Source: Rhizobium sp. WSM4643 (lineage in GTDB: Bacteria; Pseudomonadota; Alphaproteobacteria; Rhizobiales; Rhizobiaceae). From it: DNA of 64,000 nucleotides. The position numbers were made by a program, and so were the translations under genes. Positions 1-9,349 of this stretch are shown in pieces (position 1 is the first letter of the stretch; every line of letters begins with the position of its first letter). Location of the stretch: NCBI RefSeq assembly GCF_025152745.1, contig NZ_CP104040.1:4791629-4855628 (forward strand), written 5' to 3'. The notes under the pieces were generated by a model. The model was given only the letters and a program-made list of their open reading frames with translations, was not told the origin of the DNA and searched no databases.

Positions 1-2162
1 ACTTCGGCGGGGCCATCGTCAACCCGGCCTTCTTCGGATCGACGGAAGCCCTTCACGCGCTGCTGCGCGATACGTCCCGCGTGGGGATCATCGCGGTCGG
101 AATGACGTTCGTCATCGCCAACAAGGATCTCGATCTTTCGGTCGGCTCGACATACGGCCTGGTCGCCGTCGTCTTCGCCAGGCTTTTCGCCCCGAGCTTT
201 CTCGATTTCGGCGTGACCCAGTCGGTGCTCCTCTGCGTGCTGCTGGGCACGGCGATCGGCCTGATCAACGGCGTGCTCGTCACCGTTCTGAAAGTGCCGG
301 CCTTCATCGCCACGCTGACGATCCTCTTCATCGGTCGCGGCTTTGTGCTGGCGCTGACGCACGGCCAGGCAATCTATTACTCCGACAAGGCGAAAGACCA
401 TCCGCTGTTCTTCCACCTGGGCGGGACGAATATCCTCGGCTTCAACAACCAGATCGCGATCTTCTTCCTCATCGCCATCATCGGGGCCTACGTGCTTGCC
501 AAGACCCGCTGGGGCTATGAGACTTTCGCCACCGGCGGAAACGAGCAGGCGGCGGTCTATGCCGGCATTCGCACACGCTGGGTGCGCATTCGCGCCTATC
601 TGCTCTCCTCGCTTTGCGCGACCCTTGCAGCCCTCCTGTCGGCCGCACAGGACAAGGGCGTCACCCCTCTCTACGGGGTCAGCTGGGAACTTACGGTCAT
701 CGCATCCGTCGTCATCGGCGGAGCATCGATCCTTGGTGGCCGCGGCCGCGTCGTCGGGTCTTGCATGGGTGCTGCGGTCGTCGTCTTGATCGACAAGGTG
801 CTGCGCGAGGGATGGCCGATCACGCGCATCGTCGTGATCGACGGTCAAAGCATCGCCGTCGGCGCCAAGTTCACCCTGCCGGCGGGCGCCGTCTTGGTTT
901 TCCTGGGTCTGCTTCTCGTCATCGCCGTGCTGATCGAGCCCGTCCTTATCCGGCGCCAGGTTGCGGCCCGGCTATGGGCCTGGCTCAGCGGCCGGCCGCC
1001 GCCGCCGGCCTACGAGACGGGCGGCGTGGCGATCGAGGGTGTCCAGACCAAGGGGGCGATGGCGACCGACACGGCGCTGTCTGCCACCGGGCTCGGCAAG
1101 TTTCTCGCCCGCCGCGACGCGCTGGCCATCATCCTGACCGCCGTGTTGTGGCTGACGGGCCTCGCGCTGAGGCCGGACTACTGGTGGAACCTGCCCAACA
1201 CCTTTGCCATCCTGCTCAACTATACGGAGCTGGCCCTCATCACCGTCGGGCTCACCTATGTCATCGCGGCCGGCGATATCGATCTCTCCGTCGGCGCGGT
1301 GCTTGCCCTTGCCGGCAGCACTGCGGCCTATTTCCTGAAGGTGCTCGGCGCCGACCCGCTCACCGCCGTGACGATGGGCCTGCTTGCGGGGACGGCGGCC
1401 GGAGCCGTCAACGCCATGGTCGTCGTCGGCTTCAAACTGCCTGCCTTCATCGCCACGCTCGGCATGTTCTACATTGCCCGGGGGCTCGCCGCCTGGTTCG
1501 TCGCGGGACAGCAGCTGACCGGCTGGCCCGAGAGCTATAACCTGCTCGGACGCAAGGTGAACGACGTTCTCCTGCATTTCGGCCTTGCATTGCCGCCGGG
1601 GATCGTTCGCACGGTGGCCGAGGTCGTCAGCGTCCAGACGATCTGGATGTTTTTCATCGCCCTGATCGCCGGCATCATGCTGGCCTATACCCCGTTCGGG
1701 CTGAAGGTCTGCGCGGCCGGCGGCAACGTGCGCGCCGCCGCTTATGCCGGCATCAACACCAACCGCGTGCGCTTCATCGCACTGATGCTGTCGGCGCTCT
1801 GCGCCACCATGGCCGGGATCATCAACGTCGCCTATTTTCGCAGCTTCAACCCGGTCGCCGGCCAGTTTCGCGAGCTCGATGCGATCGCTTCCGTCATCAT
1901 CGGCGGCGGATCGATCTTCGGCGGTTACGGCACGATGATCGGCTCGCTTGCCGGTGCCGCCGTCATCACGCTCGTCCGGGCACTGCTTCAACTCAACGTC
2001 CAGGGGTTCAGCATGCCGCAGCACTGGATCAACGTCTTCATCGGCGTCATCCTCATCGTCGCGGTGCTGATCGACATATGGGTGCGCCAGGCCAATATTT
2101 TCGGGCGCCTGCGCACCCGCCTCGCAAGAGGCGCGCCAACACGGGAGAGCAGCCATGGCTGA
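1..2162 (+). CDS. Sugar-type ABC transporter, fused double permease (5' end outside window)
   Basis: Inner-membrane permease of a ribose/fructose-type (BPD_transp_2, RbsC-like) importer. The frame is open to the left edge, so the true start lies upstream; the GTG at 81 is only the first start-like codon. Two RbsC-like domains lie in tandem, each with the family signature: GMTFVIANKDLDLSVGS near the left edge and GLTYVIAAGDIDLSVGA around residue 390 counted from codon 81. A hydrophilic linker (about residues 300-340) joins them. Usual RbsC permeases have one domain of about 320 residues and dimerise, so here the pair is fused. The stop overlaps the ATPase start by 8 bp, showing translational coupling. 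Substrate is unknown; the binding protein should lie upstream, outside the window. Confidence 0.9.
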   Translation, partial: FGGAIVNPAFFGSTEALHALLRDTSRVGIIAVGMTFVIANKDLDLSVGSTYGLVAVVFARLFAPSFLDFGVTQSVLLCVLLGTAIGLINGVLVTVLKVPAFIATLTILFIGRGFVLALTHGQAIYYSDKAKDHPLFFHLGGTNILGFNNQIAIFFLIAIIGAYVLAKTRWGYETFATGGNEQAAVYAGIRTRWVRIRAYLLSSLCATLAALLSAAQDKGVTPLYGVSWELTVIASVVIGGASILGGRGRVVGSCMGAAVVVLIDKVLREGWPITRIVVIDGQSIAVGAKFTLPAGAVLVFLGLLLVIAVLIEPVLIRRQVAARLWAWLSGRPPPPAYETGGVAIEGVQTKGAMATDTALSATGLGKFLARRDALAIILTAVLWLTGLALRPDYWWNLPNTFAILLNYTELALITVGLTYVIAAGDIDLSVGAVLALAGSTAAYFLKVLGADPLTAVTMGLLAGTAAGAVNAMVVVGFKLPAFIATLGMFYIARGLAAWFVAGQQLTGWPESYNLLGRKVNDVLLHFGLALPPGIVRTVAEVVSVQTIWMFFIALIAGIMLAYTPFGLKVCAAGGNVRAAAYAGINTNRVRFIALMLSALCATMAGIINVAYFRSFNPVAGQFRELDAIASVIIGGGSIFGGYGTMIGSLAGAAVITLVRALLQLNVQGFSMPQHWINVFIGVILIVAVLIDIWVRQANIFGRLRTRLARGAPTRESSHG

Positions 2163-2937
2163 CGCGACACCATCCGCGCCGATCGTGGAAATGCGGGGCA
2201 TCGAAAAGGCCTTCGGGGCCGTGCAGGCGCTTCGCAAGGTCGATCTGAGGCTTTATCCCGGCGAGATCCTCGGCCTGGTCGGCGACAACTCCGCCGGCAA
2301 ATCGACGCTGATGAAGATCCTGACCGGCGCTTATCAGCGCGATGCGGGCGATATCATCGTTGCCGGGCAACCGGTGCGGTTCAAGAGCCCGCATGAGAGC
2401 CGCGACGTCGGCATCGAGATGATCTACCAGGATTTCGCGCTCTGCGGCAATATGGATGTCGGCCAGAATATCTTCCTTGGCCGCTGGCCGCTCAAAGGCC
2501 CTTTCGTTAACAGGCGGAAGATGTATGCGGAAGCCGACAGCGTGCTGAAACGGCTCAAGGTCGACGTGAACTCCGTCTATCAGAAGGTCGAAAGCCTGTC
2601 GGGCGGCCGCCAGCAATCCGTCGCAATCGCCCGCGCAATCTCGTTCGAGCCGCGCGTCGTGATCCTCGACGAGCCGACCGCCAACCTTTCGGTGATGGCG
2701 ACGGAACGGCTGCTCGAAACCATGCTGGAACTGAAGAGGCAGGGCGTTGCCCAGATCATCATCTCACACCGCCTTATCGACATTTTCGCCGTGGGCGATC
2801 GCGTCATGGTCCTCAAGCGCGGCGAATATGTCGGCGATCGCTACATCAGGAATACCGATGAGCATGAAGTGCTGGAGATTATCGTTTCCGGCACGCGAGA
2901 GAATGCGCTGACGGCCGATGAGGCAAGATCCATTTGA
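2155..2937 (+). CDS. Sugar ABC transporter ATP-binding protein (FrcA/RbsA-like, single domain)
   Basis: Cytoplasmic ATPase partner of the preceding permease. One nucleotide-binding domain (260 aa): Walker A GDNSAGKST at residues 43-51, signature LSGGRQQ around 148-154, Walker B VVILDEPTA around 168-176, and the switch His in IISHRL. RbsA-type ATPases normally carry two such domains in about 500 aa. The single-domain form resembles rhizobial FrcA, where the single ATPase must dimerise. Walker A has Asp-Asn-Ser in place of the usual Glu-Asn-Gly. The ATG has a GGGAG ribosome site and overlaps the permease end. Substrate not deducible. Confidence 0.9.
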   Translation: MADATPSAPIVEMRGIEKAFGAVQALRKVDLRLYPGEILGLVGDNSAGKSTLMKILTGAYQRDAGDIIVAGQPVRFKSPHESRDVGIEMIYQDFALCGNMDVGQNIFLGRWPLKGPFVNRRKMYAEADSVLKRLKVDVNSVYQKVESLSGGRQQSVAIARAISFEPRVVILDEPTANLSVMATERLLETMLELKRQGVAQIIISHRLIDIFAVGDRVMVLKRGEYVGDRYIRNTDEHEVLEIIVSGTRENALTADEARSI

Positions 2938-3032
2938 ATAGCCACGGTGAATCAGAAGCGAAGGTTGACACCGGTCTGGTTGCTATCTCCCGACCCCTAC
3001 ACCACCTGCCGGGACACGATCCATTCAGGGTC

Positions 3033-3671
3033 TCAGAACCAGAAAACCCCGTCCTCCAGCGCCGTGAACAGACTGTCGACCCCGTAAGAGAGCTTGCGGT
3101 CAACGATGTGCAGATACTCGGTCCAGCCCGAAATATGCTGCAGTTCGACGGCGCCGTCGGAAATGCCGCGAAGGCCGATCAGCGGCAGCTTGTAGCCCTG
3201 GCAGGCCCGCAGTACCGCATAGGTCTCCATATCGACCATGTCGGCGTCGACGCCCGTATAGGCGGCGCCCGAGATGATGTTGCCGCCGGTGGAAAGGCTT
3301 GCTTCGGCAATGCCGGGAATGCGCAGCGGCAGCTCGAGCGTTGCCGGCAGGTCGAGAAAGGGTGTCTTGCCCTTTTCGAAGCCGAGCGGCGAGGCGTCCA
3401 TGTCGCGGTAGGAAACCGAGGTCACCTGATAGATTTCGGTCTGCTCCAGTTTCGCCGAGCCGGCCGAGCCGAGGGACACGACGAGATCAGGCAGGTCGTC
3501 GGCTGCATCCAGCCGCGCCAATGTCTTGCTCAGCGCGATGGCAGCCTCGACCGGGCCGACGCCGGTCATCAAAGGTTCGATGCGCGAACGCAGGAAGGGA
3601 CCGTATTCGGCCTCCGCCGCCATGACGAAAAGGATGGATTTCCCCGCGACCGATTTCAGTTCGAACTTCAT
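3033..3671 (-). CDS. 5'-methylthioadenosine / S-adenosylhomocysteine nucleosidase-like protein
   Basis: Family of purine nucleosidases (PNP_UDP_1) that cleave MTA and SAH to adenine plus a thioribose sugar in the cytosol, feeding methionine salvage. 212 aa; the conserved phosphorylase-fold pieces are visible: ILFVMAAEAEYGP at the start, TGVGPVEAAIA, VVSLGSAGS, and VDMETYAV (Met-Glu binding the ribose) followed by GLRGISDGA with the catalytic Asp. The start ATG overlaps the stop of the upstream thioesterase, so the two are translated together. Slightly short of the usual about 230 aa. The exact substrate could also be another nucleoside. Confidence 0.8.
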   Translation of the reverse strand: MKFELKSVAGKSILFVMAAEAEYGPFLRSRIEPLMTGVGPVEAAIALSKTLARLDAADDLPDLVVSLGSAGSAKLEQTEIYQVTSVSYRDMDASPLGFEKGKTPFLDLPATLELPLRIPGIAEASLSTGGNIISGAAYTGVDADMVDMETYAVLRACQGYKLPLIGLRGISDGAVELQHISGWTEYLHIVDRKLSYGVDSLFTALEDGVFWF

Positions 3672-4117
3672 CCCGTAATGCCCTCTCTACCGCGGATCAC
3701 CATCATCGTTCCGGTCATGGAGGCGATGAGTTTCGCCGGCCCGTCGCTGATCGCGTAGCCTCGTCCGTCGGCGACGATGATGGTGGAGCCGGGTTTGGTG
3801 ATTTCCCCGCGAAACAGGAAACGATCGCCACGCCCCGGCGACATGAGATTGACCTTGAACTCGATCGTCAGGATCGAGGCTTCCGGGTCGATGACGCTGT
3901 AGGCGGCAAAGCCGCAGGCCGAATCGAGCGCTGCGGAAATGATGCCCGCGTGCAGGATGCCGTGCTGCTGTGTCAGTTTGACGTCGAAGGCAAGCTCGAT
4001 CTCGACGACGCCGTGCTCGACGCGCGTCAGCTCCGCGCCGATTGTCTCCATCGCCGCCTGCCGCGCAAAATTACGGCGGATTCGCGCGCGGAAATCGCCC
4101 CTGTCAGTCTCGCTCAT
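3668..4117 (-). CDS. PaaI-type hotdog-fold thioesterase
   Basis: Small cytosolic acyl-CoA thioesterase of the PaaI/YbgC hotdog family, 149 aa. The diagnostic stretch QQHGILHAGIISAALDSACGFAAYS contains the HGG-like turn (here HAG) and the catalytic acidic residue region; it is followed by the β-strand VNLMSPGRGDRF. The reading frame is open much further upstream, but the start MSETDRGDF at 4117 is chosen because upstream sequence has no family similarity and overlaps the divergent DUF2252 gene. Forms a two-gene operon with the MTA nucleosidase (4-bp overlap). Substrate unknown. Confidence 0.8.
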   Translation of the reverse strand: MSETDRGDFRARIRRNFARQAAMETIGAELTRVEHGVVEIELAFDVKLTQQHGILHAGIISAALDSACGFAAYSVIDPEASILTIEFKVNLMSPGRGDRFLFRGEITKPGSTIIVADGRGYAISDGPAKLIASMTGTMMVIRGREGITG

Positions 4118-4384
4118 GTCTGCCCCTCTTACAGCCGCGAAAGTGGCATGGCGCGCCGCATTCGACAAGCTGGACATTGCTGAAATCGGTCCGGGCGCCG
4201 ATGGAAACCCAGGACCGTGTCGCCGGGGCAACCTTTCACCTTTCCGTCGCCGTGCAAGCCGGTACAGCTGGCCAATACCGCTGGCCAGTACCGCTCGACT
4301 ATGGCCTCCCGATGCGAAGACGATTGCAGCTTCGCGCGGTGTGCGTATTCTCCGCATCGGGTCGCGAAATGATGGAGCGCCAGC

Positions 4385-5461
4385 ATGACGACGATATCGC
4401 AATCGGTCCGGAATTTCGAGACCTGGCTGGCCGGCGAACTCGGCGACGATCTCGTCAAGGACGATCTCAGGGAGAAGCACGAGAAGATGCGAAGCGGCGA
4501 TTTCGTCTTCCTGCGCGCCACCTATTGGCGCTGGTGCGAGATCATCCTCGATATCTGTCCGGAACTCACAGGCGCGCCCGAGGTGCTGGCGATCGGCGAT
4601 ACGCATCTGGAGAATTTCGGCACCTGGCGCGATATCGAGGGCCGGCTCGTCTGGGGCGTCAATGATTTCGACGACGCGGCGGTGATGCCCTATGCATTTG
4701 ATCTCGTTCGGCTTGCGGCAAGCGCCGTCTTGGCGCGCGGTGACGACGGTCCCTCGGTTCGCATGATCGGCGAGCTGATCCTCAGCGGCTATCGCAGGGG
4801 CCTTGAAAATCCGCTGCCCGTCATCCTCGAGCGCGACCACAAATGGCTGCGCAAGGCGTTGATGCTGCCGAATTCCGGACGCAGGGAATTCTGGGAGAAA
4901 TACGAAATGTTGCGTCCCGGCAGCAAGCCGCCGCCACCAGCCTACGCCAAGGCGCTCGCCGCCGCGCTGCCGTCCGGGGCGGGGCCCTTCGTGCCAAAGC
5001 CGCGCAGCGGCGGCACCGGCAGTCTCGGCCGGCCGCGTTTCGTCGTCTATGCCGAATGGCAGGGCGGGCCGGTGCTGCGTGAGGCAAAGGCGCTGCTGCC
5101 GTCGGCCTGGTCGCTTCGCCACAGGCCACAGGACGTGGCGATCCACGCAAGCGAGATCGCCAATGGGCGGGCGCGCTCAGCCGATCCGCACTACCGGGTT
5201 TCCGGCCGCATCCTCGTGCGCCGGCTCTCGCCGAACAGCTGCAAGATCGAAATCGACCGGCGTCCCGAGATCCTGCTTTCGCCGACGATGCTGGAACTGA
5301 TGGGCTTCGAGATCGCCAATTGCCATTCCGACGATGCGGCAGCGGTTGCAGCGATCCTGAAGGATCTGGCGGTGCGGGGAAACGAATGGCTGCACGAGGC
5401 GGCAAGAGCCGCGGCATCGAGCGTCAGCGCCGAGCAGAAAGCCTATTCGCGTTCAGGCTAG
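4385..5461 (+). CDS. DUF2252 family protein
   Basis: 358 aa, matches the DUF2252 family, whose fold resembles aminoglycoside-phosphotransferase/kinase-like proteins. The hallmark GDTHLENFGTW at about residues 65-75 and NDFDDAAVMPYAFDLVRLA at about 95-113 correspond to the HxxN and D-F-D motifs seen in that family. No signal peptide. Start ATG has a GGAG sequence about 10 bases upstream. Biochemical role is not established. Transcribed away from the thioesterase; followed by a RIME-like palindromic repeat. Confidence 0.8.
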   Translation: MTTISQSVRNFETWLAGELGDDLVKDDLREKHEKMRSGDFVFLRATYWRWCEIILDICPELTGAPEVLAIGDTHLENFGTWRDIEGRLVWGVNDFDDAAVMPYAFDLVRLAASAVLARGDDGPSVRMIGELILSGYRRGLENPLPVILERDHKWLRKALMLPNSGRREFWEKYEMLRPGSKPPPPAYAKALAAALPSGAGPFVPKPRSGGTGSLGRPRFVVYAEWQGGPVLREAKALLPSAWSLRHRPQDVAIHASEIANGRARSADPHYRVSGRILVRRLSPNSCKIEIDRRPEILLSPTMLELMGFEIANCHSDDAAAVAAILKDLAVRGNEWLHEAARAAASSVSAEQKAYSRSG

Positions 5462-5560
5462 AGCGGTTCAGCTTTTAACGGAAGCGCAGGACCGCTCTAG
5501 CCTTTTGTTTTTACGCAATTCCGGACGGAAAACCGCTTCACACTTTTCCTGGAATTGCTC
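5461..5560. repeat. RIME-like intergenic palindromic repeat
   Basis: Two successive inverted repeats: GAGCGGT (5461-5467) with ACCGCTC (5491-5497), then GCAATTCC (5515-5522) with GGAATTGC (5551-5558). The composition and the CTTTTGTTTTTACGCAATTCCGGA segment style match the rhizobial intergenic mosaic elements scattered between genes. It lies between two convergent genes and could also act as a transcript-end hairpin. Confidence 0.7.
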
Positions 5561-5579
5561 TGAAGCTCTGCTTCCGTGA

Positions 5580-6659
5580 TCAGATCCGCACGATGTGCTG
5601 ATCCCAGGCGACGTCGCTGCGGGTCGACAGGAAATCGCCGTCATAGGAGGAGACGGCAAAGCCGCTCTTTGCCGGCGCGATGCCCGCTGCATCCGGAATG
5701 GTCGCTTCGGCCAGCACCTTGCCCGTCCTTGCGTCGATCGTCACCGAGGCGCCGCCCTTCGGGGAGGTGATGCCGACGAGGCCTTCGCTGCGATTGACGG
5801 CGATCGCTCCGACGTAATTGGCTAGCCGGCGCGTCGTCTCCTCCGGCAGGTCGATGAAGGAGAGATTCTCGCCCTTGGCGAAATGGCCGACAAGCGGCGG
5901 CAAATCCTTGCGGTGACCTTCATACTGGCAGGCGAACCAGATGCGGCCCTCGCCGTCGAGATCGACGTGGCGGGTGGAGAGTTCCGCCCATTCCGCCGGC
6001 AGCACATGTTTCTCGACCAGCGCCCCGGTCGCCGCATCGATCAGCGCCAGCGACGGCTGCATCTCGCCGAGATTGAGCTTGGTGCGGCCGAAATCCGGAT
6101 GCGTCTCGATGCCGCCATTGGCGACGACGAGAAGGCGTCCGTCTTCGGAAACCGTCATGTCGTGCGGACCGATGCCGTAAGTCTCGAATTCGCCGATGCG
6201 GGTGAAGCGGTCGGTGGCGTCGTAGAGACCGATCATGCCGCGATTGCCGTCGAAGTCGTTCTCGCTGGCATAGAGCAGACGACCATCGGGAGAGAAAGCG
6301 CCATGACCGTAGAAATGCCGGCCCTCTGGCGAACTGATGGCGACCGGCTCGCCCTTGTTCCGGGGATCGAAGATCATCGCAAAGGTGCCCGGCCGGCGCG
6401 CGAAGGCGACCGTCTTGCCGGTGCTGGCGCTGAAGGCCATACCGTGGGCGCGGGCGGGAAGCATCATCTGATCGACGATCTCGCCGCGCTCGGTCACGGT
6501 CGCAATGGCAAAGGAGCCGTCGGCTGCCCGAATGCCCGAGGCATAGACCGCATCAGTCTGCTCCAGCGCCATCAGCGACCTTGGCGTCAAGGTGGCAAGG
6601 AAGCCGAGGCCGGCCGCCTTGACGAAGCTGCGTCGGTTGATTGCGGCACTTCGCATCAT
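5580..6659 (-). CDS. DUF1513 family exported protein (Tat signal)
   Basis: 359 aa β-propeller-like protein of the DUF1513 family, found next to imelysin and di-heme cytochrome genes in many proteobacteria. The N-terminus carries a twin-arginine signal, NRRSFVKAAGLGFLATL, so the folded protein is likely exported to the periplasm. The chosen start (MMRSAAINRRSF) follows GGAG at a normal distance; the frame's further upstream Met would lie inside the preceding gene. Repeated blade-like segments (GHGAFSPDGRLLYASEND, GIGPHDMTVSEDGRLLVVANGG) suggest a seven-bladed propeller. Last gene of the imelysin operon, 4 bp after the previous stop. Function unknown; a role in iron or metal handling is inferred from its neighbours. 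Confidence 0.82.
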   Translation of the reverse strand: MMRSAAINRRSFVKAAGLGFLATLTPRSLMALEQTDAVYASGIRAADGSFAIATVTERGEIVDQMMLPARAHGMAFSASTGKTVAFARRPGTFAMIFDPRNKGEPVAISSPEGRHFYGHGAFSPDGRLLYASENDFDGNRGMIGLYDATDRFTRIGEFETYGIGPHDMTVSEDGRLLVVANGGIETHPDFGRTKLNLGEMQPSLALIDAATGALVEKHVLPAEWAELSTRHVDLDGEGRIWFACQYEGHRKDLPPLVGHFAKGENLSFIDLPEETTRRLANYVGAIAVNRSEGLVGITSPKGGASVTIDARTGKVLAEATIPDAAGIAPAKSGFAVSSYDGDFLSTRSDVAWDQHIVRI

Positions 6660-6663
6660 CGTC

Positions 6664-7764
6664 TCAATCTCCGTCCGAAAAGGAAAAGCCGGCCGAAAGG
6701 CCGATCGCTGCGCCATATTCGTCGCTGATCCGGGTGATCAGGTTGCGGCTGTCGGCAAGCAGCGTATCGAGCTTGGCCTTCTCTGCATCGCCGGTGGCGA
6801 CGTCGATGTCGGGATTGAGCTTCGGTACGCTGTCGAGCAGCGATTTGAAGTCCTCGTCGATCGAGGCGGCAATCGGTTGCTTGTCCGGCGGCAGAAGCTC
6901 GGCCATGCCGGCCTTCTGCCAGAGCGTGCGCAGGCCTTCGAGATTGGCGGCCATCGATTTCCAGGTATTCTTGGAGCGCCAGTAGATCGCCATGCGCGGC
7001 CGTGGCGCAGCGTCCTTGCCCTTGTAGAACTGCTCCAGCCGCTGGTCGCGGACATTCTCCGCACCATGGACGAGAATGCCGAGCAGCGCCGTCACTGCTT
7101 CCTTGTTGTCCATGAAATCGTTGCTCTGCGGGCCTGTATGTTTCCAGCTCGCCTGCACGCCGTCGGGCTTTTCCCAGGCGGCGACGACTTCGCCGGCTTC
7201 ACGCTGGATATTGCCGGCGACCGCCTGGCCGTAAAGGCAGCGGAAGCCGTTTTTCTGCCCGACGAGATCGTTGGAGCCATTGCCGTAGAGCACGTATTCC
7301 AGCGCCGTCAGGCCTTGCAGCGCAACACTCTTGCCGGCGATCGCATCGACCGTCGCATCCTTCGGATCGGCCTTGGCAATCAGCGCCTGCACCTGCTTGA
7401 GGCCGACGCCCTTGCGGTCGGGATAAAACAGGATGTGCTCGAAGAGATTGTCCTGGATAACCGGTCCGGTCTGGACGATTTCGATGATCGACCAGTAGCG
7501 GATTGTATCGTCGAAGGCCGATTTCGCCTTGTCGAGCGTCTGCTGCGTGCCGTCGCTGCAAAGATCCTTCATCGCCGTCGTCAGCCGGGCGGCCGATTGC
7601 TGCATGTTGCGATAGCCGGGACGGATCACCTCGTCGACGGCGCGCTGCATGACGGCGGGAACGGCATCCTCGTTCAGCCCTGCCGGGGGAGCTACGGTCT
7701 GGGCGGCTGCTGATGTGGCGAGGCCGATCAGAGGAAGGCAGAGCAGGGGGTGCCAAAGGCGCAT
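6664..7764 (-). CDS. Imelysin-like periplasmic protein (second copy)
   Basis: 366 aa, imelysin (peptidase M75 / IrpA-like) family with an N-terminal signal peptide (RLWHPLLCLPLIGLATSAAAQ). The family GxHxxE motif is replaced by GLTALE in QGLTALEYVLYG, so the usual motif His is absent; the neighbouring copy at 9350-10627 retains it. The start is the ATG at 7764, which overlaps the stop of the di-heme gene by one base (TGATG); a TTG just before it is less likely. Third gene of the operon. Members are linked to iron uptake in several bacteria; the molecular role here is inferred. Confidence 0.82.
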   Translation of the reverse strand: MRLWHPLLCLPLIGLATSAAAQTVAPPAGLNEDAVPAVMQRAVDEVIRPGYRNMQQSAARLTTAMKDLCSDGTQQTLDKAKSAFDDTIRYWSIIEIVQTGPVIQDNLFEHILFYPDRKGVGLKQVQALIAKADPKDATVDAIAGKSVALQGLTALEYVLYGNGSNDLVGQKNGFRCLYGQAVAGNIQREAGEVVAAWEKPDGVQASWKHTGPQSNDFMDNKEAVTALLGILVHGAENVRDQRLEQFYKGKDAAPRPRMAIYWRSKNTWKSMAANLEGLRTLWQKAGMAELLPPDKQPIAASIDEDFKSLLDSVPKLNPDIDVATGDAEKAKLDTLLADSRNLITRISDEYGAAIGLSAGFSFSDGD

Positions 7765-9302
7765 CAAAGTGACTCCAGGAATGTAATCAGGGCCGCCCTG
7801 TCGTCTTTCGGCAGGGAGGAGAAAGCGTTGCGGGCCTTTTCAGCTTCACCGCCATGCCAAAGGATCGCTTCGGTGAGGCTCCGCGCACGGCCGTCATGCA
7901 GGAAAAAGCTGTGTCCGCTGACAGTCCGGGTCAGTCCTATACCCCATAGTGGCGGCGTGCGCCATTCACGTCCGCTTGCAAGGCCGACCTGCTGCCCGTC
8001 GGCAAGGCCGTCGCCCATGTCGTGCAGAAGAAAGTCGGAATAGGGCCAGATCAGCTGGAAGGACTGTGCTTTTTCAGGCGTATCCCGCCGGGTGACGAAT
8101 TTCGGCACATGACAGGAAATGCAGCCGCTTTCGTAGAAGATCCGCTTGCCCCGCAGCGTCTCGGCGAAGCTTGCCTTGCGCCGTGCCGGAACGGCGAGAT
8201 TTTCGGAATAGAAGGTGACGAGGTCGAGAATGGGACCTGGCGCTTCTTCTGCGCCCAGCCGTTTCTGCACGCCGGTCGGCATATCAAGGCATTTCTCTTC
8301 GGCCTTGGTGCAATCGCCCTGCGCATCCGGGTGATCGGGCGTCGAGATACCGATATCATTGGCGAAGGCATCGGCACTCTGGTCTCGCACCGTGGCGTTC
8401 TGCGCCTTCCAGCCGAATCGGCCGAGGACGATCTTGCCGCTGCGGCGGTCGCGCACAACCGCAGCCTTCCCCGAAATGCCGTCGCCATCGGCATCGTCCG
8501 GATCGGCATGGGCGAGGATATCGGCTTCGGGAATGGCCTCGATCAGTCCGAGGCCGATCATCGCCGAGGCGACACGCGGCGAAATCGTCGTCGCGGGATC
8601 GAGCGGTCCATAGGCGGGATTGACAACCGCATAGCTCGGCCGGCGCAGCGAGGCGATCTCGCCGTCGACGAGCGTCACCCTCTCTTCGCGGTAGCTGATC
8701 GCCATCTTCCCCTCGGCAGCAAGGCCGGGAACGGCGAGGTCCTGCAACTGATGGCCGTAGACCGGATCGGGAAAATTGACGACATCAGCACGCGCAACCG
8801 CCTTTTCTTCCTCCGGCGTCCTGGCCGCACGGGAAAGCCGCAGCAACATCGAGGTGGCGCTCGGGCCTCCCTCCGGCGGCCTGCCGCGGCCATCATTGAC
8901 ATGGCAGCTCATGCAGGAGCGGGCGTTGAACAGCGGCCCGAGACCATCGGAGGCCTGCGTCGAGGACGGAGCGGACACCCAGAGCTTGCGGAAGAGCGCG
9001 TTGCCGAGCTTGAAATTCTGCTCTTCCTCGAAGGGGATATTGGCCGAAATATGCGAGAAGCTGTCCTCGGTGACAGGGTCGATCGAGGTCGTCGCCCCTG
9101 CCTGCATGGCCTCGTATTGTTCGGCCTTGGAAAAATCCACCGTCGGCCGGGTGACGTCGGCGACGCGTTGCAGATCGGCTTCGGAAAGGTCGGTACGTTT
9201 CGTCGGCAGATCGAAACCGGCGGCGATGCTGACGGAATAACCGGCAAGTGTGGCGCAGAGCGCTGCGCTGGCGATCAATCGGCGGGCCGGGACATGCGAC
9301 AT
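7764..9302 (-). CDS. Di-heme cytochrome c oxidoreductase (DUF1111 family)
   Basis: 512 aa periplasmic protein of the DUF1111 / di-heme thiol-oxidoreductase family, distantly related to cytochrome c peroxidases. Two c-type heme attachment motifs are visible: CMSCH at residues 130-134 and CISCH at 394-398. An N-terminal hydrophobic stretch (LIASAALCATLAGYSVSIAAG) serves as export signal. Lies between two imelysin genes, 47 bp after the upstream one and coupled to the next. The constant association with imelysins points to a redox step in periplasmic metal (probably iron) acquisition; this is inference from context. Confidence 0.87.
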   Translation of the reverse strand: MSHVPARRLIASAALCATLAGYSVSIAAGFDLPTKRTDLSEADLQRVADVTRPTVDFSKAEQYEAMQAGATTSIDPVTEDSFSHISANIPFEEEQNFKLGNALFRKLWVSAPSSTQASDGLGPLFNARSCMSCHVNDGRGRPPEGGPSATSMLLRLSRAARTPEEEKAVARADVVNFPDPVYGHQLQDLAVPGLAAEGKMAISYREERVTLVDGEIASLRRPSYAVVNPAYGPLDPATTISPRVASAMIGLGLIEAIPEADILAHADPDDADGDGISGKAAVVRDRRSGKIVLGRFGWKAQNATVRDQSADAFANDIGISTPDHPDAQGDCTKAEEKCLDMPTGVQKRLGAEEAPGPILDLVTFYSENLAVPARRKASFAETLRGKRIFYESGCISCHVPKFVTRRDTPEKAQSFQLIWPYSDFLLHDMGDGLADGQQVGLASGREWRTPPLWGIGLTRTVSGHSFFLHDGRARSLTEAILWHGGEAEKARNAFSSLPKDDRAALITFLESL

Positions 9303-9349
9303 TTCAGGGTCCGGGCCGCCCCGGCTTTCGAAGCGGCCCGCCTTTTTGC

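Noticed and set aside
972..2237. Long minus-strand open frame over the permease
   Set aside because: Anti-sense shadow of the GC-rich permease; low-complexity composition and no ribosome site.
2934..3758. Plus-strand frame of 274 codons over the MTA nucleosidase
   Set aside because: Mirror frame of the real minus-strand gene with no family similarity.
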